62,969 nucleotides of DNA from Lachnospiraceae bacterium (GTDB lineage Bacteria; Bacillota; Clostridia; Lachnospirales; Lachnospiraceae): the NCBI GenBank assembly GCA_024696945.1, contig JAILGF010000163.1:1-62969 (forward strand), written 5' to 3'. Under the pieces are notes generated by a model, which was not told the origin of the DNA, ran no database searches, and worked only from the letters and a program-made list of their open reading frames with translations. The position numbers and the translations under genes were made by a program. This document shows positions 43,075 through 52,324 of the stretch, piece by piece (the stretch's first letter is position 1; each line of letters begins with the position of its first letter).

Positions 43075-44985
43075 ATGGAAAACATGACTTTGTCCCAGAT
43101 TGCAAATGCGGTAAACGGAAAATTGCAGATTACTGGAAATGCGTCGGATTCAGATGAAATACTGAAAAAAGAAGCATCCTCGGTTGTTATTGATTCCCGT
43201 CTTGTTGAACAAGACGGGATATTTGTGGCTGTAAAGGGTGAAAAAACCGACGGTCATTCTTATATTGACGATGTCATTAAAAAGGGAGCGCTGGGCGTTA
43301 TCTGCGAAAGGCTTCCTGAGAGCTTTGACGGTCCAGATGCAAAAGGAGCTTATATTGTGGTAGAGAATACCCTTAAGGCATTACGGGATCTTGCTGCTTT
43401 TTACAGAACTCAGGTAAGTGCAAAGATAATCGGCATTGTCGGCAGTGTTGGAAAAACGAGCACAAAGGAGCTTGTGGCTTCTGTTCTATCACAGCGCTTT
43501 TGTACCCTAAAAACCGAAGGAAATTTTAACAATGAAATAGGCGTTCCGCTTACGATATTTAGGATACGACCCAAGCATGAAATAGCTGTAGTCGAGATGG
43601 GAATAAGTGATTTCGGCGAGATGGATAGATTGGGAGCCATTGTAAAACCTGATATGGTTGTTATGACAAACATCGGTCCCTGCCATCTTGAAAATCTGAA
43701 GGATCTTGACGGAGTGCTTAGGGCAAAGTCAGAGGTTATAAGACATATCAGAAGGGGCGGATTATTGATCATTAATTCTGATGATGAAAAGCTCGATCTT
43801 TTATGGCAGATTCATGAGGGCTACGAAACGGAGAACACAGGTCTTCCTGAGGATATAATCGGAGCCCTGAAGAACCTGAGAATTGCGACATACGGCGAGG
43901 ACGGAGATGCTTTCTATGATGATGTTGAAAACCTCGGTGTGGAGGGAAGCAATTTCACCCTGAACATAGAACCCGGAGATCTGACAGGTGAAGCATTGTC
44001 TGCCAGAGCACGTGTTCACATGCAGGGCTCTCATATGGTGATGAATTCTCTTGCGGCCGCAATAGCAGGTCTTGATGACGGCATGACAATGGATGAGATC
44101 ACGAAGGGCATTGAAGCAGCTATGCCTGTAAAGGGAAGATGCTGTCCGATCCATACGGATCGTTACCTCGTTGTCGATGATTCATATAATGCGAACCCTA
44201 AGTCGATGATGGCGGCAGCCGATATGATGGATGAAACCGAAGGACGAAGAGTGCTTATTCTGGGCGATATGTTTGAACTTGGCACCGAAGAGAAGGAACT
44301 CCATTATGAGGTCGGGAAATATGCTTCGACCAAGAAAATAGATCTTATGATCTGTGTCGGTCCGCTTTCCGAGAATATTTACAACGGATATCTGGATTGG
44401 ACTTTAAACGGTGATTTTAGGGAAGCTTATTATTTTGATACAAAGGAAAAGCTTCTGAAGAATCTCGATAATCTCGGATTTAAGGACGGAGATGTAATCC
44501 TGGTAAAGGCTTCCCACGGAATGGGATTCGCTGAGGTTGTTGACAAGCTGGTTGAAAAAGGCTCAAAATATAAGTTTATTAAGGGCAGGGAGCAGATGCA
44601 GATCGATGATATTATGCAGCTTCTGGCCCAGACACATTGGGCATGCAACAGGAGCAGGGAGACCGTTGAAAAGGCTATTGAGAATTCTCTGTGCTTCGGT
44701 ATGCTGGATTCTAAGGGAAAACAGGTAGCCTTCGGGCGTACGGTTACCGATTATGCCACAATGTTCTATGTTTCCGATGTTGTATTGGATAAATCACTTC
44801 ATAAGCAGGGGCTTGGGAAGAAGTTTGTGGAATTCATAAAATCGGCTCCGGAGCTGGAGTACCTCTGGGGCTTCCTCGGAACCACAAAGGCTAAGGGCTT
44901 CTACGAGAAATGCGGTTTTGAGCCGAAGGATGATTTCTTCATGGCAATGCCCAAGACAAACGTGAAGGGGATTTTTAACGTTTGA
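43075..44985 (+). CDS. murF: MurF (UDP-MurNAc-tripeptide--D-Ala-D-Ala ligase) fused to a GNAT acetyltransferase domain
   Basis: 636 residues; MurF alone is about 450. Seen: N-terminal UDP-binding domain; ATP loop IGIVGSVGKTSTKEL near residue 120; NFNNEIGVPLTI; VVEMGISDFGEM; VVDDSYNANPKSMMAA; end of Mur ligase near 500. The last 135 residues form a GNAT fold: VVLDKSLHKQGLGKKFVEFI (acetyl-CoA loop QGLGKK), then GTTKAKGFYEKCGF. Known: MurF adds D-Ala-D-Ala to UDP-MurNAc-tripeptide. No stop or frameshift interrupts the joint, so this looks like a true fusion. Target of the acetyltransferase unknown. Confidence 0.9.
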   Translation: MENMTLSQIANAVNGKLQITGNASDSDEILKKEASSVVIDSRLVEQDGIFVAVKGEKTDGHSYIDDVIKKGALGVICERLPESFDGPDAKGAYIVVENTLKALRDLAAFYRTQVSAKIIGIVGSVGKTSTKELVASVLSQRFCTLKTEGNFNNEIGVPLTIFRIRPKHEIAVVEMGISDFGEMDRLGAIVKPDMVVMTNIGPCHLENLKDLDGVLRAKSEVIRHIRRGGLLIINSDDEKLDLLWQIHEGYETENTGLPEDIIGALKNLRIATYGEDGDAFYDDVENLGVEGSNFTLNIEPGDLTGEALSARARVHMQGSHMVMNSLAAAIAGLDDGMTMDEITKGIEAAMPVKGRCCPIHTDRYLVVDDSYNANPKSMMAAADMMDETEGRRVLILGDMFELGTEEKELHYEVGKYASTKKIDLMICVGPLSENIYNGYLDWTLNGDFREAYYFDTKEKLLKNLDNLGFKDGDVILVKASHGMGFAEVVDKLVEKGSKYKFIKGREQMQIDDIMQLLAQTHWACNRSRETVEKAIENSLCFGMLDSKGKQVAFGRTVTDYATMFYVSDVVLDKSLHKQGLGKKFVEFIKSAPELEYLWGFLGTTKAKGFYEKCGFEPKDDFFMAMPKTNVKGIFNV

Positions 44986-45061
44986 GTAGGTTAAGATATA
45001 TACCCTTTTTAGTGAATTATCGGGGGGTAAACATCTTTTTGACGGTTTATAAAAAAAGTAG

Positions 45062-45090
45062 TTGACAAATTATAAAAACATGATTATAAT
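45062..45090 (+). promoter_or_regulatory. Promoter of the trp operon
   Basis: TTGACA (45062-45067), 17 bases, TATAAT (45085-45090): a near-consensus promoter before the T-box leader. Confidence 0.85.
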
Positions 45091-45120
45091 CATAGAAAAT
45101 TTAATAATTTAAACCGTTGA

Positions 45121-45403
45121 AGCGGAAGAAAAAGTATTTTATCGCCAGGAAAGCATTGCTTTTTCAGCGAGTCCGGGACAGTGAGAGCCGGGTGGTATGA
45201 GGAATGCGTGAACGAAACTTCTTATATGGTCCGCTGAGGGCATGGGGAAAGATAAATTCGAGTATCCGTGACGTGAGGCATACGTAAGTTGTCGGAGATA
45301 TGTTGGTATCTTGCAAGAGCACGGCTCATACCGTGAATCAAGGTGGCACCGCGGATAAAGTATATTCGTCCTTGACAGTAATAATACTGTCAGGGACTTT
45401 TTA
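45121..45403 (+). ncRNA. T-box riboswitch (tRNA-Trp sensing by context)
   Basis: Seen: stem I closed by TCAGCG (45164-45169) with CGCTGA (45232-45237), with AGTGAGAGCCGGGTGG in the usual AG-bulge region; the T-box element AAGGTGGCACCGCGGA (45340-45355); and a terminator GTCCTTGACAGTA (45368-45380) with 45385-45397 followed by T5. TGG at 45227-45229 lies just before the 3' arm of stem I, where the specifier is expected, and fits Trp. Uncharged tRNA-Trp should stabilise the antiterminator and let trp genes be read. Confidence 0.92.
45368..45402 (+). terminator. T-box terminator
   Basis: 13-bp hairpin with loop ATAA and a T5 tract; competes with the T-box antiterminator. Confidence 0.9.
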
Positions 45404-45406
45404 TTT

Positions 45407-45470
45407 GGTGACAATGGTTACCAGTCAACGTTCCGTTGGAACATTGACATAGGACGGTTTTTTTGTCACC
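45407..45470. repeat. Palindromic cluster between T-box and trpB
   Basis: GGTGACAA (45407-45414) pairs with TTGTCACC (45463-45470). Inside lies a near-perfect palindrome 45425-45447 (TCAACGTTCC / GGAACATTGA). GGACGGTT (about 45452) also pairs with AACCGTCC (about 45483), linking it to the REP-like unit beside it. Confidence 0.5.
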
Positions 45471-45472
45471 TA

Positions 45473-45500
45473 TCAATCATAGAACCGTCCCGGTGATTGA
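45473..45500. repeat. REP-like palindrome, copy a
   Basis: TCAATCA...AGAACCGTC...TGATTGA. Related units at 56846-56872 (reverse orientation) and 58004-58031. Confidence 0.6.
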
Positions 45501-45536
45501 CGAAGGGCGGATGAGGTGGAAATTAGGAGGTTAAAT

Positions 45537-46742
45537 ATGAGCAACGTTTATGAAAACACAGTAAAAGGTAGATTCGGAGAATTCGGCGGACAGTATATCC
45601 CTGAGACATTGATGAACGAAATACATAAGCTTGAGGCAGCATACGAGTACTACAAGAATGATCCGGAATTCGTAGCTGAGCTTGATAAGCTGAACCGTGA
45701 ATATGCTGGACGTCCTTCACTTCTTTATTATGCAGAGAAGATGACAAGGAATCTTGGAGGAGCCAAGATATACCTTAAGCGTGAAGATCTGAATCATACA
45801 GGTTCTCATAAAATAAACAACGTTCTCGGACAGGTCCTCCTCGCAAAAAAGATGGGAAAGACCAGAGTAATAGCTGAGACCGGTGCAGGTCAGCACGGAG
45901 TTGCAACCGCAACCGCAGCAGCACTTATGGATATGGAATGCGAAATATTCATGGGTGAAGAGGATACCATCCGCCAGTCATTAAACGTATATAGGATGGA
46001 GCTTTTGGGAGCAAAGGTTCATGCGGTAAAGACCGGTACAAAGGTACTCAAGGACGCAGTAAACGAGGCGATGCGAGAGTGGACCTCAAGAGTTGACGAT
46101 ACACTTTATGTACTCGGTTCAGTAATGGGACCTCATCCCTTCCCTACAATAGTGCGTGACTTCCAATCAGTAATCAGCAAGGAGAGCAGGGCGCAGATAT
46201 TGGAAGCAGAAGGAAAGCTTCCCGATGTTGTAATAGCCTGTGTGGGCGGCGGAAGCAATGCAATCGGTTCCTTCTACGAATACATAAAGGACGAAGGAGT
46301 TAAGCTCATCGGCTGTGAGGCAGCAGGTCTCGGAGTTGATAATCCCAAGAATGCCGCAACGATGGCAAACGGTTCCTTAGGAATCTTCCATGGCATGAAA
46401 TCCTTGTTCTGTCAGGATGAATACGGACAGATAGCCCCGGTTTATTCAATCTCTGCAGGACTTGATTATCCCGGAATCGGTCCGGAGCATGCATATCTTG
46501 CATCCATCGGAAGAGCTCAGTACGTTCCGATAACCGATGAAGAAGCGGTGCAGGCTTTCGAATATCTTTCAAGGACAGAGGGTATCATTCCTGCGATTGA
46601 GAGCAGCCATGCGGTAGCACATGTTATGAAGATAGCACCCACAATGCCAAAGGACAGCATTATCGTCTGCACCATCTCAGGACGCGGTGACAAGGACGTT
46701 GCAGCAATCGCAAGATATCGCGGTGTTAATATTTCTGATTGA
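45537..46742 (+). CDS. trpB: Tryptophan synthase beta chain
   Basis: 401 residues from the ATG at 45537 (AGGAGG at 45525-45530; the frame is open from 45516). Condenses indole and serine with PLP. Seen: [25 protein letters not shown] with the PLP Lys; [32 protein letters not shown]. Standard TrpB1. First gene after the T-box. Tail overlaps the SD region of trpA. Confidence 0.97.
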   Translation: MSNVYENTVKGRFGEFGGQYIPETLMNEIHKLEAAYEYYKNDPEFVAELDKLNREYAGRPSLLYYAEKMTRNLGGAKIYLKREDLNHTGSHKINNVLGQVLLAKKMGKTRVIAETGAGQHGVATATAAALMDMECEIFMGEEDTIRQSLNVYRMELLGAKVHAVKTGTKVLKDAVNEAMREWTSRVDDTLYVLGSVMGPHPFPTIVRDFQSVISKESRAQILEAEGKLPDVVIACVGGGSNAIGSFYEYIKDEGVKLIGCEAAGLGVDNPKNAATMANGSLGIFHGMKSLFCQDEYGQIAPVYSISAGLDYPGIGPEHAYLASIGRAQYVPITDEEAVQAFEYLSRTEGIIPAIESSHAVAHVMKIAPTMPKDSIIVCTISGRGDKDVAAIARYRGVNISD

Positions 46743-46762
46743 AAAGGAACAGGAGCAAAAAT

Positions 46763-47530
46763 ATGAGCAGAATCAAAAATGCATTTGAAAATAAAAAGGC
46801 TTTCATAGCCTTCCTCACAGCCGGGGATCCGGATTATGAGACAAGCATTAAAAACTTTAAGGCAGTTATAGAGGCAGGCGCAGACCTGATAGAAGTAGGA
46901 ATTCCTTTCTCGGACCCGATAGCAGAAGGACCGGTTATCCAGGAGGCAGACATCAGAGCTCTCGGTTCCGGTATGACAACTGACAAGGTTTTTCAACTGG
47001 TTAAGGAATTAAGAGCGGATTATGATATTCCAATCGTATTTATGACATATGCCAATCCGGTATATCATTACGGAGCTGATAGATTCTTCAAGAATGCAGC
47101 AGAAGCCGGAGCTGACGGAATAATAATTCCCGATTGTCCTTTTGAGGAGCGTCACGAATTTGATGAGACGGCAGCTAAATACGGAATAGACTTTATCTCA
47201 ATGATCGCACCCACCAGTGAGGACAGGATAAAAACCATAGCCGCACAGGCAAAAGGCTTTATATATGTAGTTTCTTCACTTGGAGTTACGGGAGTAAGAA
47301 GCGAGATAACAACCGATCTAGATTCAATAATGAGACTGATAAAGGAAGCAACCGACACTCCCGCAGCCATTGGATTTGGAATCAGCACTCCCGGGCAGGC
47401 CGCAGCTATGTCAAAGAAGGCAGACGGAGTTATTGTAGGGTCGGCAATGGTCAGGATTGTTGCAAAATACGGGAAGGAAGCTCCTGAGAAACTTGCAGAG
47501 TATGTACATTCTATGATAATGGCGATATAG
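46763..47530 (+). CDS. trpA: Tryptophan synthase alpha chain
   Basis: 255 residues from the ATG at 46763 (AGGAG at 46751). Releases indole from indole-glycerol phosphate. Seen: FLTAGDPDYETS; EVGIPFSDPIAEGPVIQ with the catalytic Glu; PDCPFEER with the catalytic Asp; GFGISTPGQAAAM phosphate site. 20 bases after trpB, as expected for the two-subunit enzyme. Confidence 0.96.
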   Translation: MSRIKNAFENKKAFIAFLTAGDPDYETSIKNFKAVIEAGADLIEVGIPFSDPIAEGPVIQEADIRALGSGMTTDKVFQLVKELRADYDIPIVFMTYANPVYHYGADRFFKNAAEAGADGIIIPDCPFEERHEFDETAAKYGIDFISMIAPTSEDRIKTIAAQAKGFIYVVSSLGVTGVRSEITTDLDSIMRLIKEATDTPAAIGFGISTPGQAAAMSKKADGVIVGSAMVRIVAKYGKEAPEKLAEYVHSMIMAI

Positions 47531-47586
47531 GCCGAATACCCGTCTTTAAATAAATCGAAAAGGGCTTAAATTTAATAAATAATCGC

Positions 47587-47624
47587 TTGGCAACGGAGAT
47601 TGGTACATGTTTCCAAATTGCCAA
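47587..47624 (+). promoter_or_regulatory. Hairpin just upstream of the trpE SD
   Basis: TTGGCAA (47587-47593) pairs with TTGCCAA (47618-47624), with an inner TTGG/CCAA (47600-47603, 47613-47616). It ends 5 bases before the AGAGGAG SD of trpE. Confidence 0.4.
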
Positions 47625-47644
47625 TAATAGAGGAGATAACATCC

Positions 47645-49114
47645 ATGAAAATCGAACCGGGTACATTAAAAATGAAAGAAATAGCTGATATGGGCGAATA
47701 CAAGGTAATGCCTGTCAGCACCGAGCTTTTATCGGATTTCATAACTCCGATGGAGGTTTTGAGAAAACTGAAGAACGTATCAAAGCATTGTTACATGCTT
47801 GAATCCGCTGGGCAGGACATGAGATGGGGCAGATACACCTTCTTGGGATTTGATCCGAAACTGTCCATTACCTGTATTGACGGAGACTTGAAAATCGGGG
47901 ATGTGAGGATAAAAACCGATAATCCTTCCCAACAGATAAGACAGGTGCTGTCAGAGTACAAAAGTGTCAGGTTTGACAACCTTCCTCCGTTCACCGGCGG
48001 ACTTGTCGGATATTTCGCATTCGATTATTTAGGCTACAGCGAGCCCGAAGCAAAGAGGAATCCCGAAGATACGGAAGGCTTCAACGACGTGGATCTTATG
48101 CTTTTCGACAAGGTTATCGCATTTGATAATGTCTGCCAGAAAATAGTCATCATCGTCAACATGATGCTGAAAGATGGTACCGCAGGATACAACAAAGCCG
48201 TTATGGAGCTTAAAAACCTTGTGGAAATTATAAAGAACGGTGATAAAAAGATTGAAAAGCCCGGAAAGCTTCTCGGTGAGGTTACACCCCTTTTCGCTAA
48301 AGAAGAATTCTGTGATATGGTGAAGAAAGCAAAGCGCTATATCTATGAAGGCGATATTTTCCAGATAGTTCTTTCAAACAGATTGAGCGTACCCTTTGAA
48401 GGCAGCCTGCTAAATACTTACAGAATGCTCAGAACGGTCAATCCTTCACCATATATGTTCTATTTTTCGGGTACGGATATAGAGGTGGCCGGAGCTTCAC
48501 CGGAAACGTTGGTAAAGCTTGAGGATGGTGTGCTTCACACATTCCCGCTGGCCGGCACAAGACCCAGAGGAAAGACCGATGAGGCTGATAAAAAGCTTGA
48601 AGAAGAGCTTTTAAAAGACGAGAAAGAGCTTGCCGAACACAACATGCTGGTGGATCTCGGAAGAAACGATCTGGGTAAGATCAGTAAATTCGGAACGGTA
48701 AGCGTGGAGAAGCTGCATAGCATTGAGAGATTCTCCCATGTAATGCACATTGGTTCAACCGTAAGAGGAGAGATAAGGGACGATAAGGACGCACTGGATG
48801 CAATAGAAGCAGTACTTCCCGCAGGCACGCTTTCAGGTGCACCGAAGATAAGAGCCTGTCAGCTGATCGGCGAGCTTGAGAACAACAAGCGCGGTATTTA
48901 CGGCGGAGCGATAGGATACATCGATTTTACAGGAAATATGGATACCTGCATTGCTATAAGGATCGCATACAAGAAGAACGGCAAGGTGTTTGTAAGAAGC
49001 GGAGCCGGTATAGTAGCCGATTCCGATCCCGAGAAGGAATTCGAGGAGTGCATGAACAAGGCGAAGGCATCGCTCACCGCCCTGATGTTATCGGAGGATG
49101 AAACAATATTATGA
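47645..49114 (+). CDS. trpE: Anthranilate synthase component I
   Basis: 489 residues from the ATG at 47645 (SD AGAGGAGA at about 47629; the frame opens at 47600). Makes anthranilate from chorismate with TrpG ammonia. Seen: LLESAGQ-like Trp-binding region (CYMLESAGQDMRWGRYTFLG); GGLVGYFAFDY; IYEGDIFQIVLSNR; FSGTDIEVAGASPETLVKL; FPLAGTRPRG; DLGRNDLGKI; AGTLSGAPKIRA. All catalytic blocks present. Feedback control by Trp likely. Confidence 0.96.
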   Translation: MKIEPGTLKMKEIADMGEYKVMPVSTELLSDFITPMEVLRKLKNVSKHCYMLESAGQDMRWGRYTFLGFDPKLSITCIDGDLKIGDVRIKTDNPSQQIRQVLSEYKSVRFDNLPPFTGGLVGYFAFDYLGYSEPEAKRNPEDTEGFNDVDLMLFDKVIAFDNVCQKIVIIVNMMLKDGTAGYNKAVMELKNLVEIIKNGDKKIEKPGKLLGEVTPLFAKEEFCDMVKKAKRYIYEGDIFQIVLSNRLSVPFEGSLLNTYRMLRTVNPSPYMFYFSGTDIEVAGASPETLVKLEDGVLHTFPLAGTRPRGKTDEADKKLEEELLKDEKELAEHNMLVDLGRNDLGKISKFGTVSVEKLHSIERFSHVMHIGSTVRGEIRDDKDALDAIEAVLPAGTLSGAPKIRACQLIGELENNKRGIYGGAIGYIDFTGNMDTCIAIRIAYKKNGKVFVRSGAGIVADSDPEKEFEECMNKAKASLTALMLSEDETIL

Positions 49115-49677
49115 TACTATTAATAGATAATTACGACAGTTTCTCATATAACCTATATCAATATCTCGGAGAACTTACGAGTGATGTAAGGGTTATAAGA
49201 AACGATGAAAAAACAGTCGAAGAGATAAGGGAAATGAATCCCAGCCACATCATCATTTCACCCGGACCGGGTAGACCTGAAAACGCCGGAGTGATCGTGG
49301 ATGTGGTAAAAGAACTGGGCAAGGAGATTCCGATACTCGGTGTATGTCTCGGACATCAGGCAATATGCTTAGCGTTTGACGCAGTGGTTACATATGCATC
49401 CAGACTGATGCATGGGAAGCAGTCAATAGCGAAGCTCGATAGGAACGCACCGATATTTATGGACTGCAGTGAGAAAACACCGGTTGCACGTTACCATTCA
49501 CTTGCGGTCAAGAAGGAAACACTTCCAAGCGAACTAAAGGTTATAGCCGTAACCGAAGAGGATGAGGTCATGGCTGTAATGCATGAAAAATACCCGATAT
49601 ACGGTGTGCAGTTCCATCCGGAATCGATACTGACACCCGAGGGCAAGAAAATGCTAAAGAACTTTTTAGAGGACTGA
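49111..49677 (+). CDS. trpG: Anthranilate synthase component II (glutamine amidotransferase)
   Basis: 188 residues, ATG overlapping the trpE stop. Seen: LLIDNYDSFSYNLYQYL; ISPGPGRPENAG; GVCLGHQAI with the nucleophile Cys; VQFHPESILTPEG with His/Glu. Not fused to TrpD. The same protein may also serve PabB, as in Bacillus; the sequence does not exclude it. Confidence 0.95.
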   Translation: MILLIDNYDSFSYNLYQYLGELTSDVRVIRNDEKTVEEIREMNPSHIIISPGPGRPENAGVIVDVVKELGKEIPILGVCLGHQAICLAFDAVVTYASRLMHGKQSIAKLDRNAPIFMDCSEKTPVARYHSLAVKKETLPSELKVIAVTEEDEVMAVMHEKYPIYGVQFHPESILTPEGKKMLKNFLED

Positions 49678-49785
49678 CAGAGGATTTCTGTTCCCCCGGA
49701 AAAATGATCACAGGAACGGTTTCAAAGTCAATATGTTAAGCCTTACATTGATAAAACCAAATAAAAGAAAAGGAGAATAGATACT

Positions 49786-50802
49786 ATGATTAAAGAAGCA
49801 ATAGTAAAGATAGTAAACAAAGAAGATTTAACCTACGATGAAGCATACAGTGTAATGAATGAGATAATGAGCGGTGAGACCACTCCCACTCAGAATGCTG
49901 CTTTTCTGGCTGCACTTTCGACTAAGAGTGCAAGGGCAGAGACCACCGATGAGATCGCAGGCTGTGCCGCAGCAATGCGTGATCATGCAACAAAGGTTGA
50001 TACCGGAATGGATATATTGGAAATCGTAGGCACCGGCGGAGACAATGCAGGAAGCTTTAACATTTCTACCACAACTGCGATTATTACCGCATCCGCAGGC
50101 ATTAAGGTTGCAAAGCACGGAAACAGAGCCGCTTCATCTTTATGCGGAACGGCAGATTGTCTTGAAGCTTTAGGCGTAAACATTGACCAGAGCCCTGAGA
50201 AGTGTATAGAGATGTTAAATGAAGCCGGTATGTGTTTCTTCTTTGCTCAGAAATATCATACATCCATGAAGTACGTAGGACCTATCAGAAAGGAACTCGG
50301 TTTCAGAACCGTATTTAACATACTTGGACCTCTGACTAATCCTGCTTCACCCAAAATGCAGCTGCTGGGAGTTTACGACGGTTACCTTGTAGAGCCCTTA
50401 GCACAGGTTCTTGTAAACCTTGGAGTCAAGAGAGGAATGGTAGTATACGGTACAGATAAGCTCGATGAGATTTCTCTTTCAGCACCTACAAAGATCTGTG
50501 AGATAAATGACGGATGGTTCAAATCATTTACCATCACTCCCGAGGATTTCGGTTTTGAGAGATGCAGCAAGGATGACTTAAAAGGCGGAACACCCGCTGA
50601 GAATGCAAAGATTACCATGGACATCCTTGAGGGTGCAAAGGGACATAAGAGAAACGCAGTTCTCATGAATGCCGGGGCAGCTCTCTATATCGGCGGTAAA
50701 GCCGACAGCTTTAAGGCAGGTATTGAACTTGCCAAGGAGCTTATAGACAGCGGTAAGGCAAAGAAGACCTTAGAAAAAATGATCGAAGTAAGTAATAACT
50801 GA
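49786..50802 (+). CDS. trpD: Anthranilate phosphoribosyltransferase
   Basis: 338 residues. Transfers phosphoribose from PRPP to anthranilate. Seen: [22 protein letters not shown] (split: GTGGD and NIST motifs); [49 protein letters not shown]. Confidence 0.96.
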   Translation: MIKEAIVKIVNKEDLTYDEAYSVMNEIMSGETTPTQNAAFLAALSTKSARAETTDEIAGCAAAMRDHATKVDTGMDILEIVGTGGDNAGSFNISTTTAIITASAGIKVAKHGNRAASSLCGTADCLEALGVNIDQSPEKCIEMLNEAGMCFFFAQKYHTSMKYVGPIRKELGFRTVFNILGPLTNPASPKMQLLGVYDGYLVEPLAQVLVNLGVKRGMVVYGTDKLDEISLSAPTKICEINDGWFKSFTITPEDFGFERCSKDDLKGGTPAENAKITMDILEGAKGHKRNAVLMNAGAALYIGGKADSFKAGIELAKELIDSGKAKKTLEKMIEVSNN

Positions 50803-50864
50803 TAAGTCAGAATGACACTAATAATATTTTCTAAAGTAACAAAAGTTATAAAAGGAACATAGCC

Positions 50865-51641
50865 ATGAACATATTGGAAGAAATCGCCGCCTATGCTAAG
50901 CTTAGGGTGGAAGAAGCGAAAAAGCAGATAAGCACAGAAGAACTTAAGGAAAAGGCATTTAGTATGCCAAAGGGTGATTTTGCATTCGAAAAAGCCTTGT
51001 CGAAGCAGGGACTTTCATTTATCTGCGAATGCAAAAAGGCATCTCCTTCAAAGGGCCTGATCGCGGAAAATTTTCCATATCTTGAGATAGCGAAGGAATA
51101 CGAGGCGGCAGGAGCTGATGCAATATCGGTACTTACAGAGCCAAAGTGGTTCTTGGGAAAGAATGAATATCTGAAGGAAATTGCAGTATCGGTTGATATT
51201 CCGATTATCAGAAAGGATTTCACCATTGATGAGTATATGATATATGAGGCTAAGATCCTCGGAGCCTCAGCAGTTCTTCTGATCGTATCCATTTTAAGCC
51301 GCGAACAGATAAAGGATTACATCAAAATCTGTGATGAACTTGGGCTTTCAGCACTTGTTGAGTGCCATGATGCAGCAGAAATAAAGATCGCAGCAGAAGC
51401 TGGTGCAAGGATCATCGGCGTAAACAACAGAAATCTAAAGGATTTCAGCGTAGATATCGAGCTGTCAAAGGCTTTAAGAAAAAGTGTTCCCGAAGGGATT
51501 ATCTTTGTTTCCGAAAGCGGAGTTAAGACTGCAGAGGATATAGCAAACGTCAGAAAGATGGGTGCAGATGCGGTACTTGTTGGCGAAGCTTTGATGAGAG
51601 CCGAAAACAAAGCGGAGACATTAAGGAGTTGGAGAAACTAA
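50865..51641 (+). CDS. trpC: Indole-3-glycerol-phosphate synthase
   Basis: 258 residues, TIM barrel. Seen: FICECKKASPSKGLIAENF; AISVLTEPKWFLG; PIIRKDFTIDEYMIYEAK; VNNRNLKDFSVD; VSESGVKTAEDI. Catalytic Lys and Glu blocks are conserved. Followed after 3 bases by trpF. Confidence 0.96.
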   Translation: MNILEEIAAYAKLRVEEAKKQISTEELKEKAFSMPKGDFAFEKALSKQGLSFICECKKASPSKGLIAENFPYLEIAKEYEAAGADAISVLTEPKWFLGKNEYLKEIAVSVDIPIIRKDFTIDEYMIYEAKILGASAVLLIVSILSREQIKDYIKICDELGLSALVECHDAAEIKIAAEAGARIIGVNNRNLKDFSVDIELSKALRKSVPEGIIFVSESGVKTAEDIANVRKMGADAVLVGEALMRAENKAETLRSWRN

Positions 51642-51644
51642 AAA

Positions 51645-52301
51645 ATGACAAAAATCAAACTCTGCGGTCTTAGAAGAATTGAGGATATAGAAGCCGCAAA
51701 TCTTCTTAAGCCCGATTACATCGGATTTGTATTTGCACCAAAAAGCAAGAGATATATTACACCTGAGGATGCTGCAAAATTAAAGGCACATCTTAATGAT
51801 AATAAGATCCTGGCAGTCGGTGTGTTTGTGGATGAGGATGTGCAGAAGGTGGCAAAACTCTTGAATAATGGTGTTATAGATATTGCCCAGCTTCACGGAG
51901 ATGAGGACAACGAATATATTGAGAAATTAAGAAAACTGATTATCAATAATCCCATTGAAAAAAGTATAGACCCTGTTGAGAATTCATACAATAAGATTTC
52001 CGGGCGCATAATCAAGGCATTTAAAATCAAAATAAAAGAGGATTTGGATAAAGCCAAAAACTCAACAGCCGATTATATTTTGCTTGATGCCGGTGCAGGA
52101 GAGGGAATGCGGTTCAACTGGGAATTGCTTGATGGCTTTGACCGCCCGTTTTTCCTGGCAGGCGGACTTGATCCGCAGAATGTGAAGGATGCGATAGTTA
52201 AGCTCCATCCATACGGTGTCGATGTTAGTTCCGGCATAGAAACGGATGGATTTAGGAATCCCGTAAAAATGAGGGAATTTGTATATAACGCAAGGCATTA
52301 A
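51645..52301 (+). CDS. trpF: Phosphoribosylanthranilate isomerase
   Basis: 218 residues. Seen: KLCGLRRIEDIEAANLL (catalytic Cys); YIGFVFAPKSKRYITPE; QLHGDED; LLDAGAGEGMRFNWELL; FLAGGLDPQNV; DVSSGIETDGFRNP. Slightly longer than usual (about 205) through a small insert near 100-120. Stand-alone, not fused to TrpC. Confidence 0.93.
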   Translation: MTKIKLCGLRRIEDIEAANLLKPDYIGFVFAPKSKRYITPEDAAKLKAHLNDNKILAVGVFVDEDVQKVAKLLNNGVIDIAQLHGDEDNEYIEKLRKLIINNPIEKSIDPVENSYNKISGRIIKAFKIKIKEDLDKAKNSTADYILLDAGAGEGMRFNWELLDGFDRPFFLAGGLDPQNVKDAIVKLHPYGVDVSSGIETDGFRNPVKMREFVYNARH

Positions 52302-52324
52302 GCAGTGAAAAGAGGATAAAAAAG

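Noticed and set aside
45139..45414. Minus-strand ORF across the T-box
   Set aside because: Antisense to a clear T-box RNA; no SD.
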